Of a stretch of DNA of 24,160 nt, positions 7,734 through 15,651 are shown in pieces. The stretch spans positions 1-24,160 of the forward strand of contig JBNMHA010000031.1 in NCBI GenBank assembly GCA_050872545.1. Direction: 5' to 3'. Numbering within the stretch: position 1 is the stretch's first letter; every line of letters begins with the position of its first letter. A program made the translations under genes and the position numbers. The DNA is from RGIG8597 sp050872545. GTDB lineage: Bacteria; Spirochaetota; GWE2-31-10. The notes under the pieces were generated by a model. It did no database searches and was not told the origin of the DNA. It was given only the letters and a program-made list of their open reading frames with translations.

Positions 7734-9872
7734 ATGGCTGCTAAAAAAGATGATACACTGGCAATTGATACTTATAAAACTTTTTTTAAGGTACTGTTTT
7801 TTGGGTTAATTTTTTGTTTTTTAACATCATTATTTGCGTATGTGAAAAATAAAATTAATTCGGATTTTTTTACTTCATATTTAATGTACCGAACAATCTA
7901 TGCATTTAGTGTGCACTTTACTATTTTTGTTTACTTGTTTTTATTCTGGTTTTATTCGTTTTCTTTTAACAGAAAATATCTTTTTGATTCAAAAAAACAT
8001 CGCAGAAATTTCTACCATATTGTAAGCAGCGGCTTCAATCTGATAATTTTAAGTTTATTCTTCTACTTTTTTATACTGGAAGTCGTTTTGCCTTTCAGTA
8101 AAGAACGATGTGCCGAAATCGTTACAAAGTGCAGATTGTCCGAAGAATTGCTTGATAAGGCGGAAATCTTGTATGCGGACAGCAATAATAAATCAAACAG
8201 TTTGTACAAACAAATTGCGGATAAAAAAGAAGCCTTACGCATTTATGAGAATTACGGGAGGCTGGTAAGTCCGAACCGCTATGTTAATGAACGTATTGGT
8301 GATTTAAGAACTGATTTGTACAGAATGGAACATACAGTCCGCAAACACAATGAAGTTCCGAATGAACTTATAACTTATGAAGAACTGGCAGATTATTTTT
8401 ATTCTAAAGAAGATTATTTTTCTGCTTGGTTTTATTATATGTCACTGGAAAAGGGACCTAATCGACAAAAAGAGCTTGCCAGAGAAAGAATTGAGGATAT
8501 TAAGCAAAAAATAAAATATCAAAACAGTCTTTATACCGATGAAGAAATGAATCTTTACATGGACAAGCAGACAAGAAAGATACAGGATTTGTATGTGCAG
8601 CTGCAAAAAGGCGAGCAGCTTTTTAACAGAGGCGATTATTTAGCCGCATATTATGTTTATCGTGACATTTACAACGAAAATGCAAATATAAGAGACGCAC
8701 TGAACGGACGCGATAAATCATTGGAATATCTGAAAAAAAATGCAGTCGATATTGAAGAAGCAGAAATTGCAGGCAGTTATGCGGGAAAAGAGAATTTCAT
8801 AATGTTTTACGATAACAGTATTGTGATGAAAGCTGGCATTTTGCGCAAATCGATAAATGTTGATTTGTTGACAGAACAATATTTTTTCTTTGATACGCAG
8901 CTTTGTTACAGAGATGCAGGCGAGAATATAACTAAAATTATCTACATTCCGTATGCGAAAGTAAATAAAGACAACCTTTTGCTTTTGTGTTACGACAAAA
9001 ATGACAATGAAAATATTTATTCTCCTGTCATAGAAAAAATTTCACAGTCGGAAATGTTTTCTGTCCTAAGTAAAGTTTCAGAATCGGTAAAATCAAATTT
9101 TTTATCTTATTATAATTTTGAAAATGATTTTTATGTACTTCGTTCCAAAGAAAAATATTTTATCCGTGAACTTTCTGAAATAACGAGAAAAAATAAATTG
9201 CTTGACAGTGGCAGCGTCAAAGTCGTTTCGGCAGAAAATATGAACAGAAGATTACAAAAATTATCGGATGATGAAAAAAATGAAGTGCTTTCTTTCTATG
9301 AACTTAGAGGTGATGACTACGTGCTTTATTCTGATGATTTAAATGTGCTGAATGATTTTTCTGAAATGGCGAAAAAATATAATTTGGAAAGTGGTGAATT
9401 AAGAGAAAATATGCTTCCGTTTCCTTATGATATGAGTGTTCTTTATCGTTTGGCTTATGATTATGAAAGTGCGGAAGACTTCTCGCTGTTCAAGTTATTG
9501 GATTTGCGCCGTTTTTATAACGGATTCGGAGAATTTGAAACAGGGTTGTCACATAGTTTTATCGGTGCAGCTATAGCCTGCAAATTATCAAAGTTATTTG
9601 TGTTCCTTTATATTTCCTGCATTCTGCTTAGAATGTTTTTCAAGCTTAGAGCATCCGAGCATAATTCTTGGTACTTGGTAATTCTGCCGTTTGTTTTGCT
9701 TGCACTTTATGTGGTTGTAATGCTTGTTAATTTGTTTATGACTATATTTTTTAATGTTTTGGGAAGTGTGCTAAGCCTAAAGCTTATGTTTGCGGCGACA
9801 TTTGTCATTCATTTTATACTGTTGTCAGTGGTGATTTGCTATACAATGTCAACAGAGGTTAATAATGACTAA
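7734..9872 (+). CDS. Uncharacterised large membrane protein with TPR-like central region
   Basis: The predicted product is 712 residues. The ATG at 7734 is preferred over the in-frame TTG at 7725 because AAAGGAA (7718-7724) lies 9 bases before the ATG and touches the TTG. Hydrophobic segments lie near residues 18-38, 55-80 and 98-118, and again near 610-635, 645-672 and 678-705. Between them is a ~480-residue soluble part. Its first half is helical with at least two TPR-like units (around 212-250 and 288-335, e.g. GEQLFNRGDYLAAYYVYRDI). The second half is richer in strands (EQYFFFDTQLCYRD, IIYIPYAKV). The 3+3 membrane layout repeats that of the preceding gene. It starts 15 bases after that gene and overlaps the permease gene by 8 bases. 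Family and function are unknown; a structural partner of the lipid transporter is inferred from context. Confidence 0.8.
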   Translation: MAAKKDDTLAIDTYKTFFKVLFFGLIFCFLTSLFAYVKNKINSDFFTSYLMYRTIYAFSVHFTIFVYLFLFWFYSFSFNRKYLFDSKKHRRNFYHIVSSGFNLIILSLFFYFFILEVVLPFSKERCAEIVTKCRLSEELLDKAEILYADSNNKSNSLYKQIADKKEALRIYENYGRLVSPNRYVNERIGDLRTDLYRMEHTVRKHNEVPNELITYEELADYFYSKEDYFSAWFYYMSLEKGPNRQKELARERIEDIKQKIKYQNSLYTDEEMNLYMDKQTRKIQDLYVQLQKGEQLFNRGDYLAAYYVYRDIYNENANIRDALNGRDKSLEYLKKNAVDIEEAEIAGSYAGKENFIMFYDNSIVMKAGILRKSINVDLLTEQYFFFDTQLCYRDAGENITKIIYIPYAKVNKDNLLLLCYDKNDNENIYSPVIEKISQSEMFSVLSKVSESVKSNFLSYYNFENDFYVLRSKEKYFIRELSEITRKNKLLDSGSVKVVSAENMNRRLQKLSDDEKNEVLSFYELRGDDYVLYSDDLNVLNDFSEMAKKYNLESGELRENMLPFPYDMSVLYRLAYDYESAEDFSLFKLLDLRRFYNGFGEFETGLSHSFIGAAIACKLSKLFVFLYISCILLRMFFKLRASEHNSWYLVILPFVLLALYVVVMLVNLFMTIFFNVLGSVLSLKLMFAATFVIHFILLSVVICYTMSTEVNND

Positions 9873-10653
9873 CATTTTGGCAAAGATAGGAAGGAAAATC
9901 CGACTTTTTTGTCATACCTGCGCAGATAGAATTTTGCAGTTTCCTGATAATTTATCTGTTGTATTTAAAATCTTTTTTTCTCATGACAGCATTTTTCGTG
10001 ATAATTTTTTGCGAGAATTTTATCATTCCGGAATAAAATGTCTGCCTATTGCAGCATTGACGGCCGGTTTGATTTCTGTTGCAACAATGCGCGGTGTACC
10101 GTATTTTCTGGAAATACTCGGACTGAATGCAGAAATAATATACGGAAATATTTTTAAACTACTGTTGTTTGACATTGCACCGCTGTTTGCAGGAATTATC
10201 GTGGCTGTCCGAGCTTCTGTTTATATCACAATGCGTTTGGCGCAGATGAAAATAGAAGGTGAAGTAGATTTACTGGAAATTATGGGCGTGGATCCGTCGA
10301 TGTATCTCGGTTCTATGACTATTTTTGCAGGAATATTGGCTGTTCCGTTTGTGTCGCTATATTTCATTTTTATACTGCTGATTATTTCGCTTTTGTATTT
10401 GTTTGTGATGAATTCAGATATTACGGTCACGCAATTTATTTTTTGTATTATTCCGTATTTAACTTTTAAAAATTTTTGGCAGCTTATTTTGAAAACCATG
10501 CTTGCCGGTATGCTTGTCTACTTTTTTTCTGTGTATAACGGACTTGCTGCAAAAAACGGCAGCGGTGAAATTGTTTCGCGAACTATTAATTCAATCCTCT
10601 TTTCCGAAGTTGCGGTTATTCTTATTAATGTGTTGGCATTAATTTTCTGGTAG
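9865..10653 (+). CDS. mlaE: MlaE-type lipid ABC transporter permease
   Basis: This 262-residue protein matches the MlaE/MlaE-like permease family in length and order: an N-terminal amphipathic part, then about five hydrophobic segments. The family's coupling region is recognisable near residues 115-150 as VYITMRLAQMKIEGEVDLLEIMGVDPSMYL, in two parts: a helix ending in Q-M-K-I, then E-V-D-x-L-E-x-M-G-V-D-P-x-x-Y-L. Compared with typical members, the small-residue A-E-L-G before it and the P-R after Y-L-V are replaced, so it is a divergent member. In the family, MlaE dimerises in the inner membrane, holds the MCE hexamer and is driven by MlaF. It overlaps the preceding gene by 8 bases and is followed 10 bases later by the MlaF-like gene. 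GAGG at 9855-9858 supports the ATG. Confidence 0.85.
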   Translation: MTNILAKIGRKIRLFCHTCADRILQFPDNLSVVFKIFFSHDSIFRDNFLREFYHSGIKCLPIAALTAGLISVATMRGVPYFLEILGLNAEIIYGNIFKLLLFDIAPLFAGIIVAVRASVYITMRLAQMKIEGEVDLLEIMGVDPSMYLGSMTIFAGILAVPFVSLYFIFILLIISLLYLFVMNSDITVTQFIFCIIPYLTFKNFWQLILKTMLAGMLVYFFSVYNGLAAKNGSGEIVSRTINSILFSEVAVILINVLALIFW

Positions 10654-10663
10654 GAGAAAAAAT

Positions 10664-11341
10664 ATGCTCGAATTTCAAAATGTTTCTTTAGCCGGTTTAA
10701 AAGATAAACATTTAGATGAGATTAATTTTAAAATTAGTCAAAGTGAAAATGTTGTTATCCCGAATTGGTCAGTAGAGTACGATGTTTTCTTTATGGCTAT
10801 TTTAAGAATGAAAAAAACTGTTGTATCAGGAAAAATATTTTTTGAGGGCAAAGATATTCAAGAGAAAAACAGGGAATCACTGCTTAGGTACAGACGGAAA
10901 ATCGGTTATGTTCCGGTTTATAAAGGACTGCTGAAAAATCTTACGGTGCAGGAAAATATACTGCTTCCGATGCAGATTATGGAAAATTACAATGAAAAGC
11001 AAATGTTCGAGCGTTTTGATGAATTGAAAGATTTTTTTCTGAAAGATATTAATTGCGATATGACGGCTTCTGCTTTGTCTGCTGAAGAAGAGAAACGCAC
11101 AATGCTTGCCAGAGCAGTTGCGGCGTCACCTAAGTTGCTATTGCTGAACTGTCCGTTTTTAGGTATTGAGCTGAAGTTTAAAGATAATATAAGCAGTTTG
11201 ATTCATGAGGCGATTTTTTGCAGAAAATTATTGCCGCAAGATTCAGCTGTTATTTTGTCTACCGAGTATTCATCTTTGGCAGGAATAGGAAAAGATGATA
11301 AATTTAGAGAATTTTCATTGACTACACTTTCTGAAAATTAA
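10664..11341 (+). CDS. MlaF-like ABC ATPase-fold subunit lacking all ATPase motifs (pseudo-ATPase)
   Basis: The 225 residues align along their whole length with MlaF-type nucleotide-binding subunits. Examples are GKIFFEGKDIQ, YRRKIGYVP, GLLKNLTVQENILLP and KRTMLARAVAASPKLLLL, in the expected order. The catalytic motifs are gone. Where Walker A (GxSGSGKST) should be there is PNWSVEYDVF (33-42). The Q-loop Gln is absent (YVPVYKG, 82-88). The signature LSGG is LSAE (138-141). Walker B plus catalytic Glu is LLLLNCP instead of LLLYDEP (158-164). The H-loop His is replaced in STEYS (199-203). The frame is intact, with a Shine-Dalgarno AGGAG overlapping the permease stop, so it is a maintained gene. 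It probably still docks on the MlaE-like permease but should not hydrolyse ATP. Confidence 0.85.
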   Translation: MLEFQNVSLAGLKDKHLDEINFKISQSENVVIPNWSVEYDVFFMAILRMKKTVVSGKIFFEGKDIQEKNRESLLRYRRKIGYVPVYKGLLKNLTVQENILLPMQIMENYNEKQMFERFDELKDFFLKDINCDMTASALSAEEEKRTMLARAVAASPKLLLLNCPFLGIELKFKDNISSLIHEAIFCRKLLPQDSAVILSTEYSSLAGIGKDDKFREFSLTTLSEN

Positions 11342-11374
11342 ATACTGCTTTCAGTAAAAGTTGGGGGCATTATT

Positions 11375-12406
11375 ATGGAAAAATCAGCAGAACGTGCAAA
11401 AAAAAATTTTTATGAGCGTGTTATAGGTTTTTCTTTTTTAATTCTTCTGTTTTTTTGTTTGTTTCTGTTTTGCTTTATTCTTATAAATGGAAAAATAAAG
11501 CTGTTCAACAATAGATACATTGCTTATTACGAACAGGGAAACGGATTAAAAGAAGGAATAATCGTTACTTTGAACGGTATAAATGCCGGTCAGGTAATTG
11601 ATGTAAAAATTGACAAACAAAACAGAATTCAAGTGACTTTGTCTATTTCCAGAAAGTACGCCGATAAAATTAGGGAAGACAGCGTGGCGCAGATTGTACG
11701 ACCTATGATGGTAGGCGGAAAACAAATCAATATAAGTCCGGGAAGTCCGGAATTCGATGAACTTCTTCCGGGCAGCGTAATTGCCGGCAGAGACTCTTCG
11801 GAAATAATTGATTTATTCAGCGGAGTCAGAATAGAACGTATATTAGACAAAATAGATATTAATAAACGATTATGGGATATTACAAATAATTCCACCGTAT
11901 CAGCAAATGATATTTACGAACAAGCGGTATCTGCCATTATCACAATGGGTGAGTTTGCGAAGGTAATGAACAGTATGTCTGAAAATATCAATAGTCTTAG
12001 TTTGATAATGGGAGAAATGAGCAACAGTTTTACTTCAATGCATATATTGGCGCAAAAAATGGACAGAATGAGCAATTCAATGGAAAATATAACGTCCCTT
12101 GCGGCTTCAATGGAAGATATGGTTGCCACAATGGGAAATATGGGGGACAACTTCGGAAAACTGAATTCCGGTATGTTTGGAATGAGCAGGAGCATGAAAG
12201 AAATCAATTCAGGTTTTTCACAGTTGTCCGAGGCAATGGAATCTTTGTCAAAAATGACAGACATGCTTGCCGGATGTGAAGAAATGATGAATGATTTGGA
12301 TATAATTCTGAAAGCTTTTCAAAATAACTGGTTCCTTAAAAAAGAAGTTGAGCAGGTGAAGAAAGAATTAGACATGAAAAACAATAATAAAGGAGAGAAA
12401 AAATGA
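11375..12406 (+). CDS. mlaD: MlaD-like MCE-domain lipid-transport protein with Met-rich helical tail
   Basis: This 343-residue protein has one N-terminal membrane segment (about 18-42) and then an MCE domain. The family core is clear: GNGLKEGIIVTLNGINAGQV, then V-x-L-x-I and finally GGKQINISPG near residues 110-120. MCE proteins form hexameric rings that carry lipids across the periplasm. The tail from about 185 to 310 is predicted helical and unusually rich in Met, Ser and Asn, with repeated M-S-x-S-M-like units. This resembles the hydrophobic-pore helices of MCE needles but is longer than in MlaD (about 180 residues in E. coli). The ATG follows the MlaF-like gene by 33 bases. Its final codons overlap proA by 4 bases (ATGA). 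Confidence 0.88.
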   Translation: MEKSAERAKKNFYERVIGFSFLILLFFCLFLFCFILINGKIKLFNNRYIAYYEQGNGLKEGIIVTLNGINAGQVIDVKIDKQNRIQVTLSISRKYADKIREDSVAQIVRPMMVGGKQINISPGSPEFDELLPGSVIAGRDSSEIIDLFSGVRIERILDKIDINKRLWDITNNSTVSANDIYEQAVSAIITMGEFAKVMNSMSENINSLSLIMGEMSNSFTSMHILAQKMDRMSNSMENITSLAASMEDMVATMGNMGDNFGKLNSGMFGMSRSMKEINSGFSQLSEAMESLSKMTDMLAGCEEMMNDLDIILKAFQNNWFLKKEVEQVKKELDMKNNNKGEKK

Positions 12407-13695
12407 GTGACTTGGAAGAGCGATTAAAGAAAATAAAGCAAGCATCGGTGTTCAGCGGAAATTTTTCTGCTGAATTAAAAAATAAAGCACTTGCGGCTGT
12501 TGCTGATGCATTGGAAAATAAATTTGCCGAAATAAAAGAAGCCAACCAAAAAGATTTGGATGAAGCTGTGAAGTGCAGTTTAGCGCAGCCGTTGCTGAAA
12601 AGATTAAAGTTTGATGAAGATAAACTTCATGATGTAGTATCCGGAATTCGCGGTTTGATAAAACTTGACGATCCGGTGAATCAAAAATTATCTTCTGTGC
12701 TTCTTGATGACGGTCTTGTATTGACGAAAGTTAGTGTGGCAATCGGCGTTATCGGTGTGATTTTTGAGTCACGTCCCGATGCTTTGGTGCAAATTGCGTC
12801 ATTGTGCATAAAATCGGGAAACTGCGCTGTTTTAAAAGGCGGAAGTGAAGCTTTTCATTCCAACAGAAAACTTTTTGAAGTTATAAGAACGGCTGTTTCT
12901 GAAGTTGACGCACGTTTTGCGGATACTCTTGCACTGATAGAAACTCGTGAAGATGTCAGTGAACTTTTGCAGTACAACAAATATATTAATTTAATAATTC
13001 CGCGCGGTTCTAATGCATTTGTTCAGTATATACAGAAAAATTCTTTGATTCCGGTACTTGGTCATGCTGATGGAATTTGCCACATTTATATTGATAAATA
13101 TGCTGATATTGACAAAGCAAAAAAAGTTGTGGTTGATGCAAAAACTCAGTACGTTTCTGTTTGCAATGCCATTGAAACTTTGCTTGTCCATAAAGACATT
13201 GCCGAGGAAGTTTTGCCTTCATTGTTTACAGAACTGGAAGCAAAAAAAGTTAAGCTGCATTGCTGTGAACGTTGCATAAAATATTCATCAAATGCTGTTT
13301 TGGCAACAGATGAGGATTGGAAAACGGAATATTTGGATTATGAATTGTCGGTAAAAATAGTGGACAATATTGAAGAAGCTGTTTCGCATATTAACACTTA
13401 CGGTTCCGGGCACACAGACGGAATTATTACAGAGAATGCCGAAAGCAGAGCTTATTTTGAAGCTTATGTCGATACAGCGTCGGTTACTGTAAATTGTTCG
13501 ACTCGGTTTGCGGACGGATTTCGATATGGAATGGGTGCAGAAGTCGGAATAAGTACAAATAAATTCCATGCAAGAGGACCTGTCGGTTTGGACGGATTGA
13601 TAATTTATAAATATATTTTGGAAGGTGACGGACATGTTGTAGCCGATTATGTCGGCACGAATGCTAAGCCGTTTAAACACAGGAAATTGAGTTGA
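12403..13695 (+). CDS. proA: Gamma-glutamyl phosphate reductase
   Basis: The 430 residues fit ProA (about 415-430). It reduces gamma-glutamyl phosphate to glutamate-5-semialdehyde with NADPH, the second step of proline synthesis. Recognisable family segments are VAIGVIGVIFESRPDAL, KSGNCAVLKGGSEA, the active-site region SVCNAIETLLVH with the nucleophile Cys254, and GAEVGISTNKFHARGPVGL near the C-terminus. The ATG overlaps the stop of the MCE gene (ATGA, 12403-12406) and the gene ends overlapping the next glycosyltransferase, so it is translationally coupled inside a membrane/envelope operon. A proB partner is not in the window. Confidence 0.96.
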   Translation: MSDLEERLKKIKQASVFSGNFSAELKNKALAAVADALENKFAEIKEANQKDLDEAVKCSLAQPLLKRLKFDEDKLHDVVSGIRGLIKLDDPVNQKLSSVLLDDGLVLTKVSVAIGVIGVIFESRPDALVQIASLCIKSGNCAVLKGGSEAFHSNRKLFEVIRTAVSEVDARFADTLALIETREDVSELLQYNKYINLIIPRGSNAFVQYIQKNSLIPVLGHADGICHIYIDKYADIDKAKKVVVDAKTQYVSVCNAIETLLVHKDIAEEVLPSLFTELEAKKVKLHCCERCIKYSSNAVLATDEDWKTEYLDYELSVKIVDNIEEAVSHINTYGSGHTDGIITENAESRAYFEAYVDTASVTVNCSTRFADGFRYGMGAEVGISTNKFHARGPVGLDGLIIYKYILEGDGHVVADYVGTNAKPFKHRKLS

Positions 13696-14882
13696 ATATA
13701 CTGATTATTCATAATTACTATAAAATTCGCGGCGGTGAAGATACAGTATTTGAAAATGAAGTTAATACGTTGAAAAAATCATCATCTGTTAATGTTGTTT
13801 CGTTTTGTGTAAACAACAGAGAAACGGAAGGCGGCTTTTTTCATAAACTTGTTTATTTGTACAGAATACTTTCGGGCAATCGCAGTTTGAGAAATGAAAT
13901 ATTAAAAATTATCAAAGATAACAATATTGACATAGTGCATATTCACAATGTTTTTCCGCTGATTACTCCGTTTATTTATCGCAGTTTAAAAAAGTACACA
14001 AAGGTAAAAATTGTGCAGACAATTCATAATTTCCGCTTTGTGTGTCCATCCGGATTGCTTTTTCATAACGGTAAAATTTGCCGGGTTTGTTTAAAAGAGC
14101 AAAACTTTAAAAAATGTGTTTCATCCGGATGTTACCGGGGATCAAAACTTTTTTCTGCATTGTATTCTTTTTTGATTAAGAAAACCCGAAAGTCACTGCG
14201 CAATGACATTGATTGCTATTTGGCACTGAATAATTTTGCTGCGTCGATTTTGGCAGAAGCCGGATTTCCGAAAGACAAGATAAAAGTGCGAGGCAATTGT
14301 CTGCCGGATATAAAAAATAACGAACGTGCTGAAGGTGAGTTTTATTTATTTATTGGCAGAATTTCGCAGGAAAAAGGGCTTGAAAATGCGCTGAAAGCTT
14401 TTGCAAAATTACCCGAATGCGAGTTTGTAATTGCCGGAACTGGAGAACTGGAAAACTGCCTGAAAGAAAAATACGCTGCTTATAAAAATATAAAGTTTGT
14501 CGGTTTTGCAGATGAAGCAGCAAAGCATAAGCTTTTTTTGCACGCAAAGGCAGTTATTGTTCCGTCAATTTGGTATGAAAATTTTCCAATGGTTATAGTA
14601 GAAGCGTTTCGGTACGGAATTCCGGTTATAAGCAATGCTTGGGGATCAATAAACGGTATTGTTGTCGATAATGTGAACGGATTACTTTCAGGCAAAGAAA
14701 GTGATACGGATGAAGAGCGTGCGGAAAATATTGCCGAGTCTGTTCGCCTTTTTGAAAATGACAAGTCTTTGAGAAAGCGTTTGGGTGATAATGCAAGGCG
14801 GACGTTTTTGGAAAAAATGGAATCAGAAAAAAGCATTGCAGATTTGATAAATATTTATGAGGAGTTGGAAAATGACTCGTGA
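13692..14882 (+). CDS. GT4-family glycosyltransferase (GT-B fold)
   Basis: The 396 residues show both halves of a GT-B glycosyltransferase. The N-terminal half has MNILIIHNYYKIRGGEDT and a HIHNVFP/TIHNFRFVCPSG segment followed by a Cys cluster (CPSGLLF, CRVC, CVSSGC). The donor-binding half has FIGRISQEKGLENALKAF, FVIAGTGELE and the E-x7-E motif in ENFPMVIVEAFRYGIPVI. It probably transfers a nucleotide sugar to a lipid-linked or polysaccharide acceptor; donor and acceptor cannot be read from the sequence. The start is TTG 13692, overlapping the proA stop by 4 bases, with AGGAAA at 13681-13686. It overlaps the next glycosyltransferase by 11 bases. Confidence 0.9.
   Translation: MNILIIHNYYKIRGGEDTVFENEVNTLKKSSSVNVVSFCVNNRETEGGFFHKLVYLYRILSGNRSLRNEILKIIKDNNIDIVHIHNVFPLITPFIYRSLKKYTKVKIVQTIHNFRFVCPSGLLFHNGKICRVCLKEQNFKKCVSSGCYRGSKLFSALYSFLIKKTRKSLRNDIDCYLALNNFAASILAEAGFPKDKIKVRGNCLPDIKNNERAEGEFYLFIGRISQEKGLENALKAFAKLPECEFVIAGTGELENCLKEKYAAYKNIKFVGFADEAAKHKLFLHAKAVIVPSIWYENFPMVIVEAFRYGIPVISNAWGSINGIVVDNVNGLLSGKESDTDEERAENIAESVRLFENDKSLRKRLGDNARRTFLEKMESEKSIADLINIYEELENDS
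14859..14864 (+). promoter_or_regulatory. Ribosome binding site deciding the GT26 start
   Basis: GAGGAG at 14859-14864 is 7 bases before ATG 14872 and overlaps the alternative ATG 14857, which excludes the longer reading. Confidence 0.8.
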
Positions 14883-15642
14883 AAGAATAAATGTAGGCGG
14901 ATTATTATTTGACAATGTTTGCATGAGCGAAGCTTTGGTGCGTGTGCAGGAAAAAATTGAGCATTCGAAATTGTTTGCCGAAGAATCATCACTTTTAATG
15001 GCTGCAAATCAAGATATTTTTAATCATATCGGGAAATACAAAAATTTATCATTAGAACGTTTAAACCGTGCATTTCTAATTATTCCGGACGGATATTCCA
15101 TTGTTTTAGGTGCAAAATATTTAGGTACGCCGCTGAAAGAACGTGTCGCAGGTCCGGATTTAATGAATGAATTTATGGCTGTATCTGTACAAAAAGGCTA
15201 CAAAAACTTTTTTTTAGGTGCGGCGCAAGGCGTAGCTGCGAAAATGGCAGAAAATTTTTTGGCAAAGTATCCGGATTTGCAAATTTCCGGTGTATATTCT
15301 CCGCCGTTCGGAGATTTTTCGGAAGAGGAAAAAAATAAGATAAAAAATATGATAAACGAATCTAAAAGCGATGTCTTGTGGGTTTCATTCGGTTGTCCTA
15401 AACAGGAATGGTGGATATTGGAAAATGAATCAGAACTGAATGTTCCTGTTATTGCCGGAGTAGGTGCAGCGTTTGATTTTCATTCCGGTAATAAGAAGCG
15501 TGCGCCGTTGTTTTTGCAGAAAATCAAATTGGAATGGCTGTACCGCTTGTTCCAAGAGCCGGGCAGATTGTGGAAGCGATATTTTATCGGTGCAAAAACA
15601 TATTTCAGGATTTTGCGTAGACAAAAAAAGAACAAGCATTAG
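14872..15642 (+). CDS. WecG/TagA/CpsF-family glycosyltransferase (GT26)
   Basis: The product is 256 residues from ATG 14872, chosen because GAGGAG (14859-14864) lies 7 bases upstream; the earlier in-frame ATG 14857 lacks such a site. Family hallmarks are present in order: NQDIFNH, PDGYSIVLGAKYLG, ERVAGPDLM, FFLGAAQGVAAK, GCPKQEWW, GVGAAFDFHSGNKKRAP and LEWLYRLFQEPGRLWKRY. Members add N-acetylmannosamine or its uronic acid to undecaprenyl-linked GlcNAc (teichoic acid linkage or enterobacterial common antigen), or a related sugar in polysaccharide assembly. It overlaps the GT4 gene, so the two probably act in sequence on the same glycan. The exact sugar is not known. Confidence 0.93.
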   Translation: MTRERINVGGLLFDNVCMSEALVRVQEKIEHSKLFAEESSLLMAANQDIFNHIGKYKNLSLERLNRAFLIIPDGYSIVLGAKYLGTPLKERVAGPDLMNEFMAVSVQKGYKNFFLGAAQGVAAKMAENFLAKYPDLQISGVYSPPFGDFSEEEKNKIKNMINESKSDVLWVSFGCPKQEWWILENESELNVPVIAGVGAAFDFHSGNKKRAPLFLQKIKLEWLYRLFQEPGRLWKRYFIGAKTYFRILRRQKKNKH

Positions 15643-15651
15643 TTTGTTCTT
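15628..15651 (-). terminator. Rho-independent terminator for the ComF-type gene, overlapping the convergent GT26 end
   Basis: AAGAACAA (15628-15635) pairs with TTGTTCTT (15644-15651) around an 8-base loop. Read on the minus strand, the stem is followed by a T-run (15629-15623), so it terminates the minus-strand gene. The hairpin overlaps the last codons of both convergent genes, whose stops are only 7 bases apart. Confidence 0.7.

Noticed and set aside
11629..12264. Minus-strand open frames inside the MCE gene
   Set aside because: They mirror the codon pattern of the real gene (Met/Ser-rich repeats), lack ribosome sites and resemble no family.
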